Source: Cryptomeria japonica
Taxonomy: Eukaryota > Streptophyta > Pinopsida > Cupressales > Cupressaceae
Length of the DNA: 64,000 bases
Assembly (NCBI RefSeq): GCF_030272615.1
Contig: NC_081409.1
Location: 911,738,340-911,802,339 of the forward strand
Direction: 5' to 3'
Part shown: piece by piece, positions 56,465-64,000 of the stretch
How positions within the stretch are numbered: position 1 is the first letter of the stretch
How the letters are laid out: each line of letters opens with the position of its first letter
Translations under genes and position numbers: made by a program
The notes under the pieces: generated by a model
What the model was told of the DNA's origin: nothing
The model's database searches: none
Seen by the model: the letters and a program-made list of their open reading frames with translations, nothing else

Positions 56465-59400
56465 TCAGTGTAGGGGTCTAACCCCTAGTTTACCTCTAAG
56501 AAATTCAAAGGTAGCATTTGGTAAGGGCTTAGTAAAGATATCAAATAACTGATCTTTACTCTTCACATATTCCATCTTCACCTATTTTTATTGAACTCTT
56601 TCCCTTAGGAAATGATACTTCAATTCAATGAGCTTGGTTCTAGAATGAAGTACATGATTCTTAGAAATATTTATTGCATTTGTATTATCACAATAGATAG
56701 TCACCGGTTCAGACATATCTATCTTGAATTTTTCAAGCACATGTCTCATCCATATTGCCTGCGTGCAATTCATGGATGTAGCTACATACTCTGCTTCGGC
56801 TGTAGATTAAAAAACACAAGTTTGTTTCTTTCTTGTCCATGCCACTAATCTTCCACCAAGTAGAAAAGCTCCGTCGGTTGTTCTTTTCCGATCATCCACA
56901 TTACCTACCCAATCAGCATCAGTAAAGACATCCAAAGTAAAATCTCCTTTATAGGGATACCATAAACCATAGTCTATTGTGCCTTTGAGATACCAAAAAT
57001 TTCTCTTCACAGCCACCATGTGACTCTCCTTAGGCTCTTTTTGAAATCTATCCACTAATCCAACAGTATGAGCAATGTTCGGTCTGCTATGAACAATATA
57101 GTGTAGCTTGCCAATTATAGATCTGTACTCTTTTTCACTAACAACAGGGGAATCATCTTCCTTTGAAAACTTCTAACCTATCACCATCGATGTTCCTATC
57201 GGTTTGCAACCTCCCATGTTGAATTTCTTCAACACCTCTTTGATATACTTGGTCTGAAAAATAAAAATACCACCATCCAGTTGTTGGACCTGTAAGCCAA
57301 TAAATAACTTTATTTCACCAATTAAAGATATTTCAAATTCGTTTTTCATTATATTAGCAAATTCCATACACATATCATCATCTCCACCAAAAATTATGTC
57401 ATCTACAAACACTTCTTCTATCAGCATCTTGTCTCCATCAGTCTTCAAATAAATGTTGTTTTCCTCATTGGTACATTGGAATCCAATTTTGATCAAATGT
57501 GCATGTAATCTCTCATACCATGCTCTCGGTGCCTTCTTTAGACCATTTAGTTCTTTGTGCAATATACACACCATGTCCTTATCATCAATCAAGGAAAATC
57601 CATTTGGTTGTTCAATGTATACTTCTTCTTCTAGAATCCCATTTAGAAAGGTTGATTTGACATCCATTTGGTAAACTTTGAATCCCTTATATGCAGCAAA
57701 TGCCAACATCATCCTTACTTCTTCTAATCTAGCAAAAGGTGCAAATGTTTTACCATAATCCTCAGCTTCTTCTTGATCATACCCTTTGCAAACTAACCTC
57801 ACCTTGTTTCTTACAATTCTTCCTTCTTCATCCAATTTATTCCTAAAGACCCATTTTGTTCCAATTACATTCTTATCGTCTAGTCTAGGAACAAGTGACA
57901 GTGTCTCATTCTTCTCAATTTGATCTAATTATTCATTCATTGCATTCACTTAATCATCATCCTTTAGTGCTTCCTTAACTGTCTTGGGTTCTATTTTAGA
58001 AATCAAACATGAGTTCTCTCAGATCTTTCTCCTGATTTGCACATCAGCATTCTTATCACCAATTATCTGCTCTTGTGAATGGTTCAACCTGACATATCTA
58101 GGTATTTCATGTGCCAGTTCTATATCTTCTCAATCAGGTTCTCTATTTTCTTCCTCACTGTCATCGCTTACCGGTTGAGCATCTAATTCTGCATTTGTCG
58201 GTTCTTCATTATTCTTTGCCTCTGGTTCAATGATCACAAACTTTTCCTCATTATCATCCTTTTCAAGTTCCGATCTGCTTGTACCTTCAGACTTATCAGA
58301 TAGATCATCAACTTTTACATTAGCGCTTTCAACAATTTTCTTAGTTCTCTTATTGTAACATTTATATGCTTTACTCTTAGAAGAGTTACCAAGAAAAATT
58401 CCTTCATCAAATTTTGCATCAAATTTCTCAGTGTAGTTATCTCTCTTAATAAAACATTGACTTCCAAAATTTTTAAAATAACTTACACAAGGTGTTTTTC
58501 CATGCCATAGGTCATAGGGTGTCTTATTGTTACCTCTCTTCACTAGTACCCGGTTTAAAGTGTATACAATAGTACTAACCACTTCTCTCCAAAACATTTT
58601 GGATACATCACCCTCTAATAACATGGTTCTTGCAACTTCAACTATTGCTTTGTTCATCCTTTCTGCTATGCCATTCTACTGTGGTGTCCTCGTATCAGAC
58701 ATTTGTCTCTTGATACCCTATTCATCACAATACTTAAAAAATTCATTAGATGTGAATTCACCTCCATGGTCTAATCTTAAACACTTCAGGTTCTTACCGG
58801 TTTCATTCTCAACTAGAGCTTTAAATGATTTCAATTTACTAAATGCTTCTGATTTCTCTCTCAAAAATGTCACCCATATCATTTTAGAACAGTCATCAAT
58901 GAAAATCATGAAATACCTATCACCATGATAACTCTTTGTTCTCATAGGGCCATAGAAATCAGTACCAAATCTAAAATATTCTTAGAAATACAATTCTTGC
59001 TCTTGAAAGAAATAGAGGTCATCTTACCGATTTGACATTCTTTGCATATCACACTATCCGGTTTGACAAGTTGGGGTAATCCTCTAACAACACTTGACTT
59101 GCTTTTCTTAACCAAATTATCAAAATTAACATGACAACATCTTTTATGCCACAACCAATTGTCTTCCATTGTTGCAACCAGACAATTATTAATATTACTA
59201 TTCAAATGGAATAAGTTACCTCTAGTTTTCTTCCCGGTAGCAATCAGTTCACCATTACCTCCAAGAATTTTGCAGACTCCAATTTTAAACTCAAGCAAAT
59301 AATCTTTATCATTGAGCTGACCAACACTTTACAGATTACGCTTTATACCATCAACCCAAAATGCATCATCAACATTACTCTTCCCATTTAGATAAATTGA

Positions 59401-60568
59401 ACCTTTACCTTTCACTATGCAAGGAAATTTATTTCCAAATCTAACAACACCTCCATCAAATTCATCAAGGGTTATGAACTTACTTTTGTCTCCGGTCATG
59501 TGGTGTGAGCAACCACTGTCTATAATCCATTCATCACTATTCTCCATATGAGATACTAGTGCCTTTCATCTAATAGTTCCTCCTTCATGACTACAAACAC
59601 AATTTGTTCATTGTCATCTTCATTGGTCACACCTTTGTCTACTACAACATAACAATGTTTCTTGCCCTTTCCTTTGAATCTTCTAAACTTGTCTTTCTTA
59701 TCAATGTTAGGGAAGTTAGCAGAAATATGACCAATTTTACTACAAGAGAAGCACTTCAAAGGTAGCTTTCCTTTATACTTACCAGTGCTTCTTGGAAATC
59801 TATTTGCTAATAGTGCCTCAAGTTCCATCACTTGATCTTCATTGTCTTCATTTCCTTAGTTACTTCCATGACTTGTCCTACACTCATGATTTTGACATAT
59901 ATCTTTTCCTTTCCTAGTAGATGAACCAGTAGTTCAAAAGCTTTAAAGGAAGATTTAGTAGATTTTGTCACACTATTGTCAAAACTATTTAACTCAAAAG
60001 TTGTAATCTTACCAATCAATGAATCAATAGTTACCTTATCCTTTGAAATAGATCTAAGTTCATGGATTATGGATACTCTTATAGCATATTGAGGTTGAAG
60101 AGTTGTAAGAATTTTACTTACTATTGCATCATCTTCCATTTTACCTCCAGCACTCTTTATGCTGCCAACAACTTCTTTGATTCTCTGACCATACTGTGCA
60201 ATATTTTCTCCTTCAAGCATTCTCATGTCATCGAACTTTCCTCTCAATCTTTCCTCTTTGGCTCTTTGAACATGATCATCTCCTCCATAGATTGTCTCTA
60301 ACTTTTCTCAAACCTCACCTACAATTTCTAATCCTTGAACATCAATATATTCAGAATCAGATAAAGTACTTACAATAGCTTCTAGGGCTTGCATGTTATC
60401 TTGCTTTTCTCTGAGTTCATCTGATGTCAAGGGAGTAGTGGTAGGAGCAACACATGTTTCAACTTGCTTCCAATATTGTGCACCAAGAACTTTGATGTAG
60501 ATCTTCATTTTGTCTTTCTAGATCTTGTAGTTATCCTTGTTGAACTTAGGACCCTCTTTCTTCATCAT
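56465..60568 (-). pseudogene. gag-pol: A Gag-Pol polyprotein
   Basis: Starts at ATG 60568 (MMKKEG), as in B. Copia Gag of UBN2 type (60508-59830) is followed by a CCHC knuckle with Phe for the last Cys (CFSCSKIGHISANF). The protease DSGCSHHM is intact (about 59520). The integrase HHCC (CKECQIGKM) and core run 59298-58130, with an acidic C-terminal linker. RT 57835-57060 has intact FVDD at 57398-57409. RNase H has TDADWVG, a lost STAEAEY start and CDNTNAI (56950-56640). The end is LGVRPLH and TGA 56465-56467. Stops such as those near 59332, 58716, 57905 and 57170 fit Gln, Arg or Trp codons; a few frame breaks exist near 58960 and 59830. Confidence 0.88.
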
Positions 60569-60628
60569 CTTGACTTCCTCATAATCTTTTCCTCAAGTGG
60601 TTAGGCTTTCTGCGCATAGAGGACCAAA

Positions 60629-60640
60629 GCTCTGATACCA
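60629..60640 (-). promoter_or_regulatory. A primer binding site (initiator tRNA-Met)
   Basis: GCTCTGATACCA on the plus strand reads TGGTATCAGAGC on the element strand, two bases from the 5' LTR. Confidence 0.9.
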
Positions 60641-60642
60641 AT

Positions 60643-62346
60643 TGTTAATCCTATGAGGATCCGGTTAATACTAAGAAAGGGGGGGGGGGGGGTAAATCAA
60701 TATTAATACCAGTTGAAACTTTAAACCCAAAATCAAACTTATATCAGATCTGAAATCATTTATCAAATATCTCAACCTCTTTTATCATATCTAACAACTT
60801 TTTTATCAGATTTTCATAACACATTAATCAAATCATTTACCACATTTACCAATACTTTCACCACTTAAACAATCATATAGATTTGATCATTTACCAACTC
60901 ATTAACCTCATCTATCATATCAAATACTTTCTCTATCAACTCTTATCAGTATCGGTAACCTTTGATAAACTTCTAATAAAACATCATAATCGGTGTCTCA
61001 GAAATAATGCATGAAATGTAACATAAACAAGAATATCACATGAAAAACATTTTACACATGCACGCCATAAGTTTTTGATGTGGAAACCCAAGTAGGGAAA
61101 AACCATGGAGGGACTTGGCACCCACAAATATTTGCACTCTTTTCAAGTATGCTCTATTAGGAGCTTACAATACTCCATGTTAGGAGAAGACCTTGTTAGG
61201 AGTCACCCGGTTAAGGAATTTTCCTAGCAGCTCGGTTAGGAGCTTGATGTTTTTTTAGGATCAACCTCTTGAGAGGATTTAACACTCTTTTGAGAGCTTC
61301 CTTGTTAGGGGAATTAAATGTTTAAGGCAAGTTAGGACCTACCCGGTTAAGGGATTTAACTTGTTGCAACTTTTAGGGAACAACAGTGAATAAGTAATAT
61401 GTTACTTGCACTTCTCTGCTTGATTGATCAGATCTAGTTATGTTGAAGACTCTGCAACTCTCAGGCCGATCTCACACTTCACTTGGATGGCTCAATAAAT
61501 TCTCTAAGACCACCGACATCATAAACATCAATTGTGCCCTCCTAAATAGCCATCTCAACTAGGTCTGCCACTAAACCCTAATTGCATCATGAATTTACAA
61601 TACAAATCATAAGAGATCATCACATATCGATATACAGATCATTACAATAAATTACAATGCAATATCAATCTTTGGTTGATCGTAACCCATTGTGAAAATC
61701 CGATATGTACCAAAGTCAAAACCTAAAACACTCTACTAAAAGTTTCGTTGATTATCGATAAATTATTCCTTGAATCGCACCAAAACAACAATTAAATCAT
61801 TTCACGCAGGTTGTGTTGTGTTACCACCTTCATGTAGACTCTCCGTCGATCACCGTCATAACAAAAATCATCACCGGTTTGATGATATCTTCACCGGTCT
61901 TAAACCCTACTAAAACCTTATTAAAACTTCATCAGAAATTTGAAACACACCTTTGGGTAATCATCACAAGTTTCGGTTCCAGTTACATACAAATTTCCAT
62001 GATACAAGCTCACCTTCCAAACCGCAAATCACCAATCATCGCCAATAGTCCAATTCAATCAAAACATCTCTTCTTTACCAGTTAAAGTTCTATTTCACAG
62101 ACTTCAGTTCTTTGCCAGTAAACCTTGTCTTCCGGTAAACCAAATCACCTAGATGACAAAACAAAACATCAGGAACATCATTTGGCATTATTTGTCATCA
62201 ATGACAACACAAATAACTGATCAAGTCATCTAATCATAAAATCGAGCAATCTCTTCATCACAAATAGACTTATATCCTCTACCGGTGTAGTCATCCATCT
62301 TCGACTGCATCACTTGCATCTATATTGGTTATGCCAAATGCGAACA
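60643..62346 (-). repeat. A 5' LTR
   Basis: 1,704 bp, plus-strand ends TGTTAATCCTATGAGG and AAATGCGAACA. It has a 14-base-scale G tract at about 60679-60692 and GTTAGGAG/GTTAAGGG units at 61150-61370. The atagt target copy follows at 62347. Confidence 0.93.
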
Positions 62347-62351
62347 ATAGT

Positions 62352-63149
62352 ATTTAAATACAAGGAGACATTAATCTTTCTATTTAGCAAAGATAATTGC
62401 TACATTATAGCTAGTGAGCTATGAGTAGATTGGATTCCTAAACTACCCTATGAAATTTCAGAAGAGTTGGTAGAAGCAAAACTTTTAGAAATTATCAAAT
62501 TGGAAAAGGATCCCAATGAACCTCATTTTGGAATAGTTGAAGAATTGGAAGTTGTCTTGAGGGAGAAAATATCTAAGAAAGGATTGCAAAAAAGAGTAGA
62601 CAAAATGTTTGATGATATTGGACTACCCAGACTTGCAGATGCCTTTGGACAAAAGTTGACCAAATCTATTTTGGCATCACCCCAGGTGATAAAAATTTCG
62701 TTTGGAACTCCTGCTCAATCTACTTCTGGTGAAAAGAAAACTCCAAGGAAGAAAACAAAATCTCAAAGGAAGCTCAAGATTTAGGAAGATGAGGAAGTAA
62801 ATAGTAGCAGTGATGAAGAAATTGAAAAAGAAAAGTTTGTCATCAGTTTGAGAACCAAGAGGACTAAGATGGAAGACATTGAGGAAAAGGATGCTACTCC
62901 TACAAAGAAGATCATAAAAGACAATATACCACTACTGAATCAAAGAAGAGTACCCACAAGAAGTCAAATCAAAAGAGAGGTGAAAAGAAAAAGGAGAAAA
63001 AGGTACAACCTTCTCTTAGTGTACATAGTCTTGTAAATAATATGTATGAAAATCAATATGTAGAAAATGCTATAGGAATCTATGATGATGCACACCCTAT
63101 AGATAAAGAGATAATGGAAAGTGAAATTGTAAATGTAGACGTATAAAAA
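62352..63149 (+). pseudogene. H unidentified ORF, C-terminal piece (right of A)
   Basis: Continues the frame of 8776-9242 exactly (DIV then FKYKETLIFLFSKDN). It encodes a helical part (ISEELVEAKLLEIIKLEKD) and then a Lys/Glu/Ser-rich, probably disordered tail. TGA at about 62425 and TAG at 62782 fit CGA and CAG. A frameshift near 62990 leads to a last open stretch that closes at about 63146, directly before the LTR. The layout (globular, then charged linker) recalls the D ORF. Function unknown. Confidence 0.5.
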
Positions 63150-64000
63150 TGACCACATTCCTAAATGAATATTTTATGTTCATTTCTCTATTTAATTAAA
63201 TAACTCGCATTCCTCTATTTAATTAAGTAAATTACTGAATTAAATTCACTATACCATTTAATAGGATAAATTCATTTTATTCAATTAAAGACTCTATCCA
63301 CTTTTTAATTAAATTCAAATTTAATTAAAATAGTTATCCTAAATTAAATAAATCTAATTTATTTAATTGCAACCAAATTGAATTAAATTCAATTAAAACC
63401 TATTTTCCCTCACCCACTTGCAAAATCCTACACCTCCCAATTGCATCCTAACCCTCTTTCTAACCTCTTCTATATTCTTCTAAACCTAATTAATTAACCC
63501 AAACCCATCCATTATCCCTTTTCCCTAAATTTGAGGAGGTCACTTCTCAAATTTGGAGCAAAGTCTTCAAAATGCCCAAAATTTGGAAGGACTCTTACAA
63601 ATTTGTCCCCAAAGTCTTCATAACCATTAATGGTTAACTCAACCCTCTTACATGGTTAAAGAATTTCCATAAACTCAACCTCCATCTAACCCAAGGGTCT
63701 CATCAAGCATTTATTGCTTTGACCATGGTTATCCTTAAACCTTTGCACAAGAGTTTATCCTTTGGGTAAAAGCTTTATCCAATGGATAACCCTAACTTAA
63801 CCTTAACCCTTAACCCCTAGGGTAACCATGAGGTCTTCTCAAGAATTTAATACTTCTTACATCTCCTCTCAACCAACCTTATGTTGACAATTGTCACCAT
63901 TTCATTGGTGCCAATTGCAAACATGGATTGACAACTTTCAAACTTGGCCCTTGATTGCCTCTTTCAATCCTGACCATCCATTGCCCTATTTTTGCTATAA
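63150..64000 (+). repeat. H 3' LTR, partial
   Basis: Starts TGACCACATTCCTAAATGAA and leaves the window at CTATAA, apparently inside its TATA box. It shares blocks with the LTR of C in order: TTAATTAAAT-rich start, CTATTTTC...TCACCCAC, CATTAATGGTTAACTCAAC, TTTGACCATGGTTATCC, GCACAAGAGTTT. This makes H a relative of C, not the same element. The A/T-rich start (63180-63380) is not coding. Confidence 0.65.

Larger units (their letters stand above)
9243..62346 (-). mobile_element. A: full-length Copia element interrupted by B
   Basis: Minus-strand Copia element: 5' LTR 60643-62346, primer site 60629-60640, gag-pol 60568-56465, purine tract 56028-56043, 3' LTR in two parts (9243-9898 and 54955-56027) split by B. 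The target-site duplication atagt lies at 9238-9242 and 62347-62351. LTRs are about 1.7 kb with TG...CA ends. Without the nested insert the element would be about 8.1 kb. It belongs to the same family as B, with parallel proteins and LTR motifs. Confidence 0.93.
1..64000 (+). mobile_element. Outermost LTR retrotransposon H (3' portion, split by inserts)
   Basis: H is what remains after removing Copia-1 (1051-7313) and A (9243-62346): 1-1050, 7314-9242 and 62352-64000. It runs off both ends. It holds a Gag-like zinc-knuckle frame (36-407), fragments of a long unidentified ORF, and a 3' LTR starting at 63150 that resembles the LTR of C. The ORF frame continues exactly across the A insertion, and joining 1050 to 7319 also gives one open frame. 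No RT, integrase or RNase H motif was seen in the H pieces, so H may be non-autonomous or its pol may lie left of the window. Calling H a Tat-like Gypsy element rests on LTR resemblance only. Confidence 0.55.

Overview
The window looks like repeat-rich intergenic DNA of a seed plant with a very large genome. A gymnosperm is my best guess, from the long Tat-type Gypsy elements and the depth of nesting, but that is inference. I found no cellular gene, tRNA, rRNA or CRISPR array. Nearly every base belongs to one stack of LTR retrotransposons. I call the elements H (outermost host), Copia-1, A, B, C, D, E, F and G.

Nesting, outermost to innermost. H (+) is a partial element covering 1-1050, 7314-9242 and 62352-64000; it ends in a partial 3' LTR related to that of C. 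Copia-1 (+, 1051-7313) sits in H. A (Copia, -, 9243-62346) also sits in H and splits an H reading frame. B (Copia, -, 9899-54949) sits in the 3' LTR of A. C (Ty3/Gypsy of Tat type, +, 15831-51022) and G (coding-free Copia relative, -, 51247-53754) both sit in the 5' LTR of B. D (22021-28012), F (solo LTR, 31598-32722) and E (Gypsy, -, 33765-46974) sit in the gag, archaeal-type RNase H and integrase regions of C. Seven of the eight insertions carry an exact 5-bp target-site duplication: A atagt, B gtgag, C gaaac, D aaact, E gtacc, F atatt, G cattt. Copia-1 has taggg/caggg. Removing the D, F and A inserts rejoins open reading frames exactly.

Coding content. Copia-1, A and B encode Gag, protease, integrase, RT and RNase H in Copia order, all with disabling mutations. 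C encodes Gag, protease, a G-patch-like motif, RT, RNase H, a second archaeal-type RNase H and integrase, the expected Tat order. E also carries an archaeal-type RNase H, but it lies between protease and RT. E also has a long sense ORF and an antisense ORF beyond integrase. D carries a single ORF of about 1,074 codons and no gag or pol; its C-terminal helical region resembles that of the extra ORF in E. H carries a third, comparable ORF.

Decay. The in-frame stops I could place against family expectation are almost all CAG to TAG, CGA to TGA or CAA to TAA. This points to C-to-T decay in plant CHG and CG methylation contexts. Several catalytic residues are lost in the same way, for example YVDD to YVND in the RT of C.

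All alignments and domain calls were made by eye; no database or program was run.
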